Positions 26,323 through 35,870 of a stretch of 64,000 nt of DNA are shown here, one piece after another. The stretch spans positions 682,001 to 746,000 of the forward strand of contig NZ_BAAAWE010000001.1 in the NCBI RefSeq assembly GCF_039534915.1, read 5' to 3'. Numbering within the stretch: position 1 is the first letter of the stretch; each line of letters begins with the position of its first letter. Under the pieces are notes generated by a model that was not told the DNA's origin, did not search any database, and saw only the letters and a list, made by a program, of their open reading frames with translations. The translations under genes and the position numbers were made by a program. The stretch is from Streptomyces roseofulvus (GTDB lineage: Bacteria; Actinomycetota; Actinomycetes; Streptomycetales; Streptomycetaceae).

Positions 26323-27488
26323 GGGAGCTCCTTCAGGCCGAGGTCGGTGAGCAGGTCGCGGGCGAGGGCGAGTTCGGCGGCGATGCCGTCGGCGAGGCGG
26401 CCGCGGCTGCGGGGGCGCGCTCCGGGCGGGAGGGCCTGCCAGGTGTACGTCTCGACCTCCAGGTGACGGGTACGGGGGTGGGCGCCGCCGACCAGCAGGG
26501 CCAGGGCGTCCTTGAGGACGGGGAGCGTGGAGGTGAGCGGCGGGGCGGGCGGGGCGTGCAGGGGGACGTGGAAGTGGGCGCGCCAGGGGGCCGTGTCGGG
26601 CAGGACGCCCCCGGCGAGCGCTTCGGGCAGGTCGTCGGTGCCCCGGAGTCCGGCGGCGGTGGCCGTGCGGGTCTGGTGCAGGAAGCGCGGCTCGGCGTAG
26701 GCGGCGAGCGCGGCGCGTACGGCGGGGCGGTGGGGTTCCTCGGCGTGCAGGGCGGCGGAGAGCTGGGCCTTGGGGACGCGGATGCCGGCGGTGTCGAGTG
26801 CGGCGAGCGCCGTGGCCGGGTCCTCGAAGGAGGTCGCGAGGTGGCAGGTGTCGACGCAGACGCCGACACGGTCGCCGGGCAGGCCGGTGAGCGGTGCGAT
26901 GGCGTCGGCGGTGGTCTCCACCACGCAGCCCGGCTCGGGTTCGAGGGCGATCCGCACGGACTTGCCGGTCAGCTCCTCCAGGGCGTCGAGCCGTTCCGTG
27001 AGGGTGGTGAGGGCGGCGCGGGCGGTGGCGGCGGCGCGCTCGTCGAAGCCGGTGCGCCAGGCGAGCGGCAGGGTGGAGACGCTTCCCTCCGTGACGTCCT
27101 CGGGGAGCAGGGCGGCGAGGAGGCGGGCGAGGTCGGTGGTGTGGGCGAGGCGCTCCGGCTCGGTCCAGTCGGGGCGGTACACGCGGTGCTTGACGGCGTC
27201 GGCGCCGAAGCCCTCGTAGGGGAAGCCGTTGAGGGTGACGACCTCGAGGCCGCGGCGGTCCAGCTCGGTCTGGAGCCCGCGCAGCGTCACCGGTTCGGCG
27301 GCCAGGGCGTGGACGGCGTCCCGGGCGAGCCAGAGGCCGATGCCGAGCCGGTCGCGGCCGAGCCGCCGGCGCACCGGCTCGCAGTGCACCCGGAGCTGGG
27401 CGAGGACGCCGTCGAGGGTCTCCGCGGGGTGGACGTTGGTGCAGTAGGAGAGATGGACGAGGGTCCCGTCGGGGTGGCGGAAGCGCAC
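26319..27488 (-). CDS. eboE: EboE: xylose-isomerase-like TIM-barrel metabolite traffic protein
   Basis: 389 residues from GTG 27488, with GGGGAG upstream. It opens LVHLSYCTNVHPAETLDGVL, the EboE hallmark, then VVTLNGFPYEGF, EPEPGCVVETT, GVCVDTCHLATSFEDP and a late HFHVPLH segment, which together give the metal-binding Glu/Asp/His pattern of the AP-endonuclease-2/xylose-isomerase barrel. It lies 11 bases after eboB and overlaps eboF by four. The family is named for a role in moving a metabolite across the membrane in cyanobacteria; the chemistry is unknown. Confidence 0.88.
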   Translation of the reverse strand: MRFRHPDGTLVHLSYCTNVHPAETLDGVLAQLRVHCEPVRRRLGRDRLGIGLWLARDAVHALAAEPVTLRGLQTELDRRGLEVVTLNGFPYEGFGADAVKHRVYRPDWTEPERLAHTTDLARLLAALLPEDVTEGSVSTLPLAWRTGFDERAAATARAALTTLTERLDALEELTGKSVRIALEPEPGCVVETTADAIAPLTGLPGDRVGVCVDTCHLATSFEDPATALAALDTAGIRVPKAQLSAALHAEEPHRPAVRAALAAYAEPRFLHQTRTATAAGLRGTDDLPEALAGGVLPDTAPWRAHFHVPLHAPPAPPLTSTLPVLKDALALLVGGAHPRTRHLEVETYTWQALPPGARPRSRGRLADGIAAELALARDLLTDLGLKELP

Positions 27489-27498
27489 GGCTCTCCCC

Positions 27499-28347
27499 TC
27501 ATTCCCCGCCGCGGAGCACCGAGTTGCCCTCGTGCAGGGCGTCCGGGGCGGGGACGTCGAGCCGGAGGCGGCCGCTGAGTCCGTAGAAGGCGACCGGGTT
27601 GCGCCACAGGACCAGGTCGACGTCGTCGTCGGTGAAGCCTGCGGCGAGCATGGCGTCGCCGACCTCGCGGGTCTTCAGCGGATCGCTTCTGCCCCAGTCG
27701 GCGGCCGAGTTGACGAGGATCCGTTCGGTGCCGAAGGCGCGCAGGACGGTCACCATGCGGTCGGTGTCCATCTTGGTGTCGGGGTAGACGGAGAAGCCGA
27801 GCCAGCAGCCGCTGTCCGCGGCGGCGGCGACGGTCGTCTCGTTGAGGTGGTCGAGCAGGGTCCGCTCGACGGGCAGGTCCGACTCGCGGACGACGTCGAG
27901 GGTCCGGTGGAGTCCGGCGAGCTTGTCCCGGTGCGGGGTGTGGACGAGGGCGGGCAGGCCGTGGTCGGCGGCGAGCTGGAGCTGGGCGGCGAGGGCGGTG
28001 TCCTCGGCTGGGGTCATCGCGTCGTAGCCGATCTCGCCGACGGCGACGACGGAGTCCTTGACGAGGTAGCGGGGCAGCTCGTCGAGGACGGGGGCGCAGC
28101 GCGGGTCGTTGGCCTCCTTGGGGTTGAGCGCGATCGCGCAGTGGTGGGAGATGCCGTACTGGGCGGCGCGGAAGGGCTCCCAGCCGAGCAGCGCGTCGAA
28201 GTAGTCGACGAAGCTGGCGGGCGAGGTGCGCGGCTGACCGAGCCAGAAGGCCGGTTCGACCACGGCGCGGACGCCCGCCGCGTACATCGCCTCGTAGTCG
28301 TCGGTGGTGCGCGACGTCATGTGGATGTGCGGGTCGAAGATGCGCAT
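27499..28347 (-). CDS. eboB: EboB: TatD-family metal-dependent hydrolase
   Basis: 282 residues from ATG 28347, whose A is the last base of the eboA stop (TGATG). Metal ligands of the TatD/amidohydrolase barrel are visible: DPHIHM (HxH), VGEIGYDA (Glu), LVHTPH, LLDHLNE (His) and NSAADWG (Asp). TatD relatives are nucleases or small-molecule hydrolases; within ebo operons the substrate is unknown. Tight coupling to eboA and eboE argues for one pathway. Confidence 0.87.
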   Translation of the reverse strand: MRIFDPHIHMTSRTTDDYEAMYAAGVRAVVEPAFWLGQPRTSPASFVDYFDALLGWEPFRAAQYGISHHCAIALNPKEANDPRCAPVLDELPRYLVKDSVVAVGEIGYDAMTPAEDTALAAQLQLAADHGLPALVHTPHRDKLAGLHRTLDVVRESDLPVERTLLDHLNETTVAAAADSGCWLGFSVYPDTKMDTDRMVTVLRAFGTERILVNSAADWGRSDPLKTREVGDAMLAAGFTDDDVDLVLWRNPVAFYGLSGRLRLDVPAPDALHEGNSVLRGGE

Positions 28348-28982
28348 CACGGCTCCTCGGTCGGTACGCCGGTCAGGGTCAGGGCGTGGCGGAGGTCGCG
28401 GGGGACCTCCCGGCCCGCCGCGGTGCGTTCGGCGGCGTGGGCGGCGAGCATGCGGGCGAGTTCCGCGTCGCCGGACGCCCGGCGTGCCAGGTCCGCCACG
28501 GCGCTCAGCGGGACGCCGGTGAAGAGGCACTTCAGGACGGCGTGGCGCCAGGCGTGCGGGGGCAGGTGGGCGGCGGCGTACGGGCCGACGGCGGCGGCGA
28601 TCAGCCGGGTGTCGTGCGTGCGCAGGGCGTCGTCCACGAGGGGGGTGGCCTCGGGGCCGTCGACGAGGGCGGGCAGGGCGTGGAGCACGGCGCGGCGCTC
28701 GGCGGCGCTGCCTTCCCGGTAGAGGCGGGTCAGCGTCGGGGGGTCGGCGCGGGCCTCGATCAGCAGCAGGGCCCGTACGGCGTCCGCTGCGTCCCGGCCG
28801 CAGTGCCGGCCGGCGGTGACGAAGCGGTGTTGCCAGGCGGGGTGGGGAGCGGGCCGTGCCTCCGGTGCCGTCGCCGCGCGGGCGGCGTCGGCCAGGGCCT
28901 CGGCGAACCAGGCGCGGGCGCGGTCGTCGGGCAGCCGTGCCGCGAGGTCCGCGCGGGTCGGGGACGGGGGTGACGTCAGCAC
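28347..28982 (-). CDS. eboA: EboA domain protein
   Basis: 211 residues from GTG 28982, with GGGAG upstream. It is all-helical, with the EboA pattern WFAEALADAARAA, HRFVTAGRHCGRDA, LTRLYREGSAAERRAVLHAL, LVDDALRTHDTRLIAAAVGPY and WRHAVLKCLFTGVPL. EboA resembles HEAT-like helical repeat scaffolds and has no assigned activity. It overlaps the preceding TIM-barrel gene by seven bases and eboB by one. EboA is restricted to ebo clusters, so it is the best marker for this operon. Confidence 0.88.
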   Translation of the reverse strand: MLTSPPSPTRADLAARLPDDRARAWFAEALADAARAATAPEARPAPHPAWQHRFVTAGRHCGRDAADAVRALLLIEARADPPTLTRLYREGSAAERRAVLHALPALVDGPEATPLVDDALRTHDTRLIAAAVGPYAAAHLPPHAWRHAVLKCLFTGVPLSAVADLARRASGDAELARMLAAHAAERTAAGREVPRDLRHALTLTGVPTEEP

Positions 28983-29854
28983 GCGGGGGCTCCCTTCACG
29001 GCGGCCGCGGCCGCGTCGCGCAGGAACGCGGCGGATTCCGCGGCCAGGCGTGGGCCGGCGTGCGCGTGGCGGGGCAGTTCGACGACGGTGAGGCCCTGGT
29101 ATCCGGTGGCCGCGAGGGCGTCGAGAACGGGCGGGAAGTCGATCTCGCCCTCGCCGAACGGCAGGTGCTCGTGCACGCCGCGCCGCATGTCCTCGATCTG
29201 CACGTGGCGCAGCCAGGGCGCCGCCGCCCGGACGCAGTCGGCCGGTGGGGCGGCCTCCAGGCAGTGGCAGTGGCCGATGTCGAGGGTGAGGCCGAGGGGT
29301 GCGGGGTCGCCGAGCGCGGCCCGCAGCCGGTGGAAGTCGTCGAGGGTGGCGAGGAGGTGCCCCGGTTCGGGTTCGATCGCGAGCGGCACGCCCGCGTCGG
29401 CGGTCGCGTCGAGCACGGGTGCCAGCGCCTCCGTCAGGCGCCGCCAGGCCGTGGCGTCGTCGGTGCCCGGAGGCGTGACGCCGCTGAAGCAGTGCACGGC
29501 GTGCGCCCCGAGGTCCGCCGCGACGCCGACCGCCGTGCGCAGCAGGCGGACCCGGGCGGCGCGGTCCCGCGGGTCGGCGTCCAGCAGCGAGGGACCGTGC
29601 TTGCGGCGCGGGTCGAGCACGTACCGGGCCCCGGTCTCGACGGTCGCGGTGAGTCCGAGCGCGCCGAGCCGGCGGGCGACCCGGGCGGTACGGGCGGCGA
29701 GGCCGGGGGCGAGCGGGTCCAGGTGCATGTGGTCGAGCGTGAGCCCGACGCCGTCGTACCCGAGGTCGGCGAGCAGCCCGAGGGCGTCGTCGAGACGGAG
29801 GTCGGTGAGGCCGTTGGTGCCGTACCCGAGGCGGAGTCGCTGCCGGTCGCTCAT
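28976..29854 (-). CDS. Sugar phosphate isomerase/epimerase-type TIM-barrel protein in the ebo operon
   Basis: 292 residues from ATG 29854, overlapping the eboC stop (ATGA). The barrel is of the AP-endonuclease-2/xylose isomerase class: LGYGTNGLTDLRLDDALGLL, YDGVGLTLDHMHLDP, AVHCFSGVTPPG, LAIEPEPGHL, LTLDIGHCHCL, VQIEDMRRGVHEHLPFGEG. The Glu, Asp-x-x-His and His residues of the metal site are present. It is an addition to the A-F gene set and distinct from EboE. It may epimerise or isomerise the cyclitol or sugar intermediate; this is inferred. Confidence 0.82.
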   Translation of the reverse strand: MSDRQRLRLGYGTNGLTDLRLDDALGLLADLGYDGVGLTLDHMHLDPLAPGLAARTARVARRLGALGLTATVETGARYVLDPRRKHGPSLLDADPRDRAARVRLLRTAVGVAADLGAHAVHCFSGVTPPGTDDATAWRRLTEALAPVLDATADAGVPLAIEPEPGHLLATLDDFHRLRAALGDPAPLGLTLDIGHCHCLEAAPPADCVRAAAPWLRHVQIEDMRRGVHEHLPFGEGEIDFPPVLDALAATGYQGLTVVELPRHAHAGPRLAAESAAFLRDAAAAAVKGAPAC

Positions 29855-30888
29855 GTGGCGCTCACCTTCCGTGCGAGGCCGCGGGCGAGGGGGGCGAGCC
29901 CCAGCAGGGCGAGTCCGGTGCCGGTCGCCCCGGCGTGGGCCGCGAGCGCGGCCTGGAGCGGGATCAGGGCGCGGATGCCGCCGCCGACGGCGCGCTGGGT
30001 GAGCGGCGGGGACGGGTGGAGCGCGGCGTGGAGCAGGGGGACGGCGGTGGTGCCGGCGTACAGGGCGACGGGCAGCAGCGGTGCGAGCGCCGCCGTGCCG
30101 CCCGCCTTCCGCAGCGCTCCGCGTGCGGTGACGGCCCCGAGCGCGGACGTCGCCGCGAGGGCCCCGAGCGGGGCGAGCGTCGAACCCCCCTGCGCCTCGT
30201 GCCGGGAGACGGCGGTGACGGCGTACGTGTGGAGGGCGAGCGCACCCGCGGGCGCCGCGACCCGGAGCCCGGCGCGGGCCGCCGTCCCCCGCCGGGCGAC
30301 CGGCGCCGGCGCGGCGCGGCCGGGGGTACGCCGGCGGAGTGCGGGCCGCGTGGCCGCCGCGCCCAGGACGAGGTCGAGGGCGCGGGCGGCGGCCATGGCG
30401 GCGGGGCCGGCGGACGTGTGCTTGAGGCGGAGGTCGTAGGCCCACACGAGTCCGGCCAGGGCCGTGGCCGCGGTGAGGGCCGGGCGGCCGGCGCGGGAGG
30501 CGAGGGCGAGACCGGCGGCGGTCAGCAGGCCGGCCGCACCCAGCGCCGCGGCCGGGGCGATCCGCCCGGAGGGCAGGGGGCGGTGGGGGCGGTCGACGGC
30601 GTCCTCCTCGCGGTCCGCCCAGTCGTTGAGCGCCATGCCCGCCTCGTACAGGCAGAGCGACGCGCCGACGGCGTACGCGGTCCCCCGGCCGGGCCGCACC
30701 CCGAGGGCCGCGGCGCCGGCGAGCGCGTCCCCGGGCACGCTGAACAGCGCGGAGACCCGGAGCAGTTCGGCCCAGGCCCGGATCCGACGGCCGGCCGGCA
30801 GCGGGCCGGGCGCGGGCGGCGGCACCGGGCCGCCCGGCGGCACGGGCGCGCCCCGCCGGGCGGGGAACGGGCGGCCGGGGCGCGTCAC
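29851..30888 (-). CDS. eboC: EboC: UbiA-family prenyltransferase
   Basis: 345 residues from GTG 30888, overlapping the upstream stop (GTGA). After a Pro-rich N-terminus come about eight membrane segments. The first prenyl-diphosphate site is NDWADREED (NDxxDxxxD) in MALNDWADREEDAVDRPHRPLPSG; the second region is YDLRLKHTSAGPAAMAAARALD. It is related to the SCO3242-type prenyltransferases of Streptomyces. It would transfer a prenyl chain to a polar acceptor at the inner membrane face, plausibly the product of the adjacent cyclase. Confidence 0.87.
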   Translation of the reverse strand: MTRPGRPFPARRGAPVPPGGPVPPPAPGPLPAGRRIRAWAELLRVSALFSVPGDALAGAAALGVRPGRGTAYAVGASLCLYEAGMALNDWADREEDAVDRPHRPLPSGRIAPAAALGAAGLLTAAGLALASRAGRPALTAATALAGLVWAYDLRLKHTSAGPAAMAAARALDLVLGAAATRPALRRRTPGRAAPAPVARRGTAARAGLRVAAPAGALALHTYAVTAVSRHEAQGGSTLAPLGALAATSALGAVTARGALRKAGGTAALAPLLPVALYAGTTAVPLLHAALHPSPPLTQRAVGGGIRALIPLQAALAAHAGATGTGLALLGLAPLARGLARKVSAT

Positions 30889-32003
30889 TTCGCCTCCCGC
30901 AGCCGGTCGGCGAGGGCCAGCAGCGCGGCGAACTGTTCCGCGAGGCCGGTGGGCCCGCCGTCCGGGTCCTTGAAGTAGAAGCCGAGTTCCGGGAGGGGCC
31001 CGGAGAGTCCGGCTTCGTGGGCGCGGGCGACCAGGCGGGCCAGGTCGAGGACGAGGGGCGCGGCGAGCGCGGAGTCGCAGCCCTGCCAGATGGTCTGGAG
31101 GATCATCCGCGAGCCGAGGAAGCCCTCGAAGGCGATGTGGTCCCAGGCGGTCTTCCAGTCGCCGAGCGCGGGGACGTCGTCGATGTGGACCCGGCCCTCC
31201 GGCCGGTGGCCGAGCGTCTCCGCCAGCACGCGTTCCTTGCCGGCGTTCTTCGCCGCCGCGGCGGCGGGGTCGGCCAGCGTCGCCCCGTCTCCCCCGCCGA
31301 GCAGGTTGGTGCCGGACCAGGCCCGTACGTCGAGGGCCCGCTGGACGAACATCGGGGCGAGCACGGACCGGAGCAGCGTCTGCCCGGTCTTGCCGTCGCG
31401 GCCCGCGTGGGGCAGTCCGGCGGCGAGCGCGGCGGCCGAGAGGTCCGGGGTGCGCAGGCCGGTGGACGGGGTGAAGTCGACGTAGGGGCAGCCGGCCCGG
31501 ACGGCCGCGGCGGCGTAGAGGGAGCTGGGCGGCAGGCGTTCGGCGTCGGGCGGGGGCGTCGGCTCGGTGCTGGAGACGTTGACGACGACGACGCGTGCCA
31601 GTGCGTGGCGGTCGCGGAAGGACACCAGGTCGGCGGCGAGGTCGGCGATGAGGTCGGCATCGGAGCGGGGGTCGTCCGGCAGGGGGCCGCCGACGCGTAT
31701 CTCCTCGTCGGCGGCGGCGAGTTCGGCGTGGACGGCGGCGGCGACGCCGTGCGGGAGCACGCCGGCGCCGGTCAGCTGCTCGGCGCGCTTGGGGAGCGGG
31801 CAGGACGCGAGGTCGTGGCCGCCGAAGACGAGCGCGGCCAGGGACGGCAGCCCAGTGCCGGCGAACGCGGCCGTCTCGGTGACCATGCCGGCCGCCGGGT
31901 GGAGTCCGGCGCGGACGGCGGCGCATCCGGCGACGGCCGTGGTCGCCACGGAGCCGCGTGCTCCGGCGAACCAGACTCCGGTGCGTGCGTGGGTGTCAGT
32001 CAC
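30885..32003 (-). CDS. Inositol-3-phosphate synthase family protein (in the EboD position)
   Basis: 372 residues from GTG 32003, with AAGGAGG six bases upstream. It has an N-terminal NAD fold (VWFAGARGSVATTAVAG) and MIPS features VVVNVSSTEPTP, GKTGQTLLRSVLAPMF, SGTNLLGGGDGATLADP, and DWKTAWDHIAFEGFLG followed by CDSALAAPLVLDL. MIPS cyclises glucose-6-phosphate to inositol-3-phosphate using NAD. In the ebo clusters I know of, this slot (EboD) is a dehydroquinate-synthase-like sugar phosphate cyclase, so a different cyclase type replaces it here. It is the first gene of the operon and sets its start. Confidence 0.82.
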   Translation of the reverse strand: MTDTHARTGVWFAGARGSVATTAVAGCAAVRAGLHPAAGMVTETAAFAGTGLPSLAALVFGGHDLASCPLPKRAEQLTGAGVLPHGVAAAVHAELAAADEEIRVGGPLPDDPRSDADLIADLAADLVSFRDRHALARVVVVNVSSTEPTPPPDAERLPPSSLYAAAAVRAGCPYVDFTPSTGLRTPDLSAAALAAGLPHAGRDGKTGQTLLRSVLAPMFVQRALDVRAWSGTNLLGGGDGATLADPAAAAAKNAGKERVLAETLGHRPEGRVHIDDVPALGDWKTAWDHIAFEGFLGSRMILQTIWQGCDSALAAPLVLDLARLVARAHEAGLSGPLPELGFYFKDPDGGPTGLAEQFAALLALADRLREAK

Positions 32004-32364
32004 GGGCTGCCTCCTTGCCAGATCGTTGGGTGCGTGCGGTGGAGGGCTGGGGGTGCGGCGCCCCGGCGGCGCGGGCCGGCGGGGCGGAGCGGGCCGCCCG
32101 ACAGGGGGTGCGAGGGGCGGGGCACGGTGCGGTGTGGGCCCCTGCGCGGTCTCGGCGGGTGCGGGGGGGCGGACCTGAAGAGGCGGGGCCGGGGGGACGG
32201 GAGGGTCGCTCCCGGGCCGGCGGTGCGGGCGGGGGGAGCGAGGGCCGTGGTGGTGCTGTGAGGGGACCGTAGCCGCGTTCGTCCGTGGCCGAAAGCCCTT
32301 GCGCAGCAGATCGGTCGAACTTTCTCCCGCCTCAGGACAAAGCCGTCTGCGGGCAGGCCGGACC
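32004..32364. promoter_or_regulatory. Leader and promoter region of the ebo-type operon
   Basis: About 360 bp without a gene, between the upstream operon's terminator and the first ebo cistron. It is mostly extreme GC with G-runs, plus one less GC-rich patch at 32296-32345 (GAACTTTCTC and nearby), which is the likeliest promoter area on the minus strand. No convincing operator dyad was seen. Confidence 0.4.
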
Positions 32365-32391
32365 GCCCGGTGGCGCTCCTCGCCACCGGGC
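32365..32391 (-). terminator. Terminator of the sugar-utilisation operon
   Basis: GCCCGGTGGCG pairs exactly with CGCCACCGGGC around a 5-nt loop, 15 bases beyond the isomerase stop codon. It separates the ABC/dehydrogenase/isomerase operon from the ebo operon. Confidence 0.8.
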
Positions 32392-32405
32392 CCGGCCGGG
32401 AACTC

Positions 32406-33413
<1,008 letters not shown>

Positions 33414-33443
33414 GAGACCTCCAAAGGGTGTGCGGGCGGTCCG

Positions 33444-34676
33444 CTAGCGGACCTCGGCCGGCACGTCCTGGACGGGTGTGTAGACGGCGTTCTTCCGGGC
33501 GCTCTCCTCGACCGCGGCGAGCACCCGCTGGACCAGCAGCCCGTCGGCGAAGGACGGCGAGGGTTCGCTGCCGGTGCCGATCGCGGCGACCAGGTCGCGG
33601 GCCTGGTGGGTGAAGGTGTGCTCGTAGCCGAGGGCGTGGCCGGGCGGCCACCACGCCTCCAGGTACGGGTGCTCGGCCTCGGTGACGAGGATCCGCCGGA
33701 AGCCCGCGGTGACGGCGGGCTCGTGGTGGTCGTGGAAGCACAGCTCGTTGAGCCGCTCCAGGTCGAAGGCGAGCGAGCCCCGCTCCCCGTTGATCTCCAG
33801 CCGGAGCTGGTTCTTGCGGCCGGAGGCCATCCGGCTGGCCTCGAAGGTGGCGAGCGCGCCCGAGGCGAGCCGTGCGGTGAAGACGGCCGCGTCGTCGACG
33901 GTCACCGGTCCGCGCGGGCCACCGGTGGCGGCCTGGCCGGACGGCACGGCGAGTCCGGCGGCCGCGGCCGTGAGCCGGGGCCGTTCCCGTACGAAGGTCT
34001 CCGTCTGGGCGGACACCCCGACGATGGGCTCTCCCGCCAGGTACTGCGCGAGGTCGACGATGTGCGCCCCGAGATCGCCCAGCGCCCCCGACCCGGCGTG
34101 CTCGCGCTCCAGCCGCCAGGTCAGCGGGAAGTCGGGGTCGACCAGCCAGTCCTGGAGGTAGGTCACCCGGACGTGCCGCAGGGTGCCGAGCCGCCCCTCG
34201 GCGATGAGCCGTCGGGCGTACGAAAGGGCGGGCACGCGCCGGTAGTTGAAGCCGACCATCGCCACCTGGCCGCGGGCGCGGGCGGCCTCGGCGGCGGTGG
34301 CCATGGCCTCCGCCTCGGCCACCGAGTTGGCGAGCGGCTTCTCGCACAGGACGTGCTTGCCGGCCTCCAGGGCCGCGATCGCGATCTCCGCATGGCTGTC
34401 CCCCGGGGTGCAGATGTCGACCAGGTGCACGTCGTCCCGGGCGATCAGGGCACGCCAGTCCGTCTCCGCCGCCGCCCAGCCGTGCCGCCGGGCGGCGGAC
34501 CGGACGGCGGCCGCGTCCCGGCCCGCGATCGCCGCGAGGACGGGCCGCAGCGGCAGGTCGAAGACCCGGCCCACATTGCGCCAGCCCTGGGAGTGCGCGG
34601 CGCCCATGAACGCGTACCCCACCATGCCGATGCCGAGCCCGGGCGGCGAGGTCGCGTCACTGTCCCGCTGTTCCAT
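33444..34676 (-). CDS. Gfo/Idh/MocA-family NAD(P)-dependent oxidoreductase
   Basis: 410 residues from ATG 34676, preceded by AGGAGG. The Rossmann motif GIGMVGYAFMGAAHSQ and the catalytic Glu-Lys-Pro of HVLCEKPLANSVAEAEAM are intact. GFNYRRVPAL and GALGDLGAHIVDLAQYLAGEP are classical for the family, which oxidises inositol, glucose or similar polyols. The gene sits between the ABC solute-binding protein and the isomerase in one operon, suggesting import, oxidation, then isomerisation. Confidence 0.88.
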   Translation of the reverse strand: MEQRDSDATSPPGLGIGMVGYAFMGAAHSQGWRNVGRVFDLPLRPVLAAIAGRDAAAVRSAARRHGWAAAETDWRALIARDDVHLVDICTPGDSHAEIAIAALEAGKHVLCEKPLANSVAEAEAMATAAEAARARGQVAMVGFNYRRVPALSYARRLIAEGRLGTLRHVRVTYLQDWLVDPDFPLTWRLEREHAGSGALGDLGAHIVDLAQYLAGEPIVGVSAQTETFVRERPRLTAAAAGLAVPSGQAATGGPRGPVTVDDAAVFTARLASGALATFEASRMASGRKNQLRLEINGERGSLAFDLERLNELCFHDHHEPAVTAGFRRILVTEAEHPYLEAWWPPGHALGYEHTFTHQARDLVAAIGTGSEPSPSFADGLLVQRVLAAVEESARKNAVYTPVQDVPAEVR

Positions 34677-34755
34677 ACGGTTCCTCCTGGTCAGAGAGTC
34701 ACTGACTCGTCGGTGTGCTGCGGGGCCGGGCATCCCCCCGGGAGCCCGGACCCGG

Positions 34756-35802
34756 TCAGTTGAAGCCGGTGGGCAGGTAGTCGTCGACGTTCTCCTTGGT
34801 GACGACCGCCGAGTAGAGGGTCAGCGAGGACGGGATCTCCAGCTCCGCCAGACCGCCCACGCCCTTGCCCTGGCCGAGCGCGCGGGCCAGGTCGATGGCG
34901 GACGCCGCCATCGTGGGCGGGTAGAGGACGGTGGCCTTGAGGACGCCGGTGCCGGCCTTGATGGCGTCCATGGCGGACTTCGCCCCGGCGCCGCCGACCA
35001 TCAGGAAGTCGTCGCGGCCGGCCTGCGCGATGGCGCGCAGCGCGCCGACGCCCTGGTCGTCGTCGTGGTTCCACAGCGCGTCGAACGCGGGCTGCGCCTG
35101 CAGCAGTTGGGCCATCTTGGCCTGGCCGGACTCGACGGTGAAGTCGGCGGCCTGGCGGGCGACCTTGGTGATGTTGGGGTAGTTCTTGAGGGCGTCGTCG
35201 AAGCCCTGGGTGCGCTGCCGGGTGAGTTCGAGGTTGTCGAGGCCGGCGAGTTCGACGACCTTGGCGTTCGGCTTGTCCTTGAGCTGCTCGCCGATGTAGG
35301 TGCCGGCGTTGAGCCCCATGCCGTAGTTGTCGCCGCCGATCCAGCAGCGGTAGGCCTGCGGGGAGGCGAAGACGCGGTCCAGGTTGACGACGGGGATGCC
35401 GGCCCGCATCGCCTGGAGGCCGACCTGGGTGAGCGCCTTGCCGTCGGCGGGCAGGATGACGAGGACGTCGACCTTCTTGTTGATGAGGGTCTGCACCTGG
35501 CCGATCTGGGCGGCGGTGTCGTTGGAGCCCTCGGTGATCTCCAGGGTGACGTCGGAGTACGTCGCGGCGCGCGACCTGGCGTTCTGGTTGATGGCGTTGA
35601 GCCAGCCGTGGTCGGCCTGGGGGCCGGCGAAGCCGATGGTGACGGGCTTGCCGGGCTTGTCCTCGGCGGCCGGGGTGTTGCCGGCTGCCGGCTGTTCCTG
35701 CTGCTTGGGCTCGTTGCTGGTGCAGGCGGTCAGCAGCGCTCCGGCGGAGACGGCGGCGGTGCCGAACAGAAGTCCTCTGCGGCTGGGGGCGGTTCGGGAC
35801 AT
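34756..35802 (-). CDS. Ribose-type ABC transporter substrate-binding lipoprotein
   Basis: 348 residues from ATG 35802. The leader SRRGLLFGTAAVSAGALLTAC has both a twin-Arg pair and a lipobox Cys. The body is a periplasmic-binding protein of the ribose/inositol class (VTIGFAGPQADHGWLNAINQ, GQVQTLINKKVDVLVILPAD, IPVVNLDRVF, YRCWIGGDNYGMGLNAG, WNHDDDQGVGALRAI). It works with the permease and two-domain ATPase encoded just upstream. Ligand not determinable; the neighbouring oxidoreductase and isomerase point to an inositol-like or monosaccharide substrate. Confidence 0.87.
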   Translation of the reverse strand: MSRTAPSRRGLLFGTAAVSAGALLTACTSNEPKQQEQPAAGNTPAAEDKPGKPVTIGFAGPQADHGWLNAINQNARSRAATYSDVTLEITEGSNDTAAQIGQVQTLINKKVDVLVILPADGKALTQVGLQAMRAGIPVVNLDRVFASPQAYRCWIGGDNYGMGLNAGTYIGEQLKDKPNAKVVELAGLDNLELTRQRTQGFDDALKNYPNITKVARQAADFTVESGQAKMAQLLQAQPAFDALWNHDDDQGVGALRAIAQAGRDDFLMVGGAGAKSAMDAIKAGTGVLKATVLYPPTMAASAIDLARALGQGKGVGGLAELEIPSSLTLYSAVVTKENVDDYLPTGFN

Positions 35803-35870
35803 GGCGGATCAACCCTTCGGCTGGGCGGGGCGGTTCGGTTCGGGGGTGGAAGGCGTCGAGCAGGCGCGGG

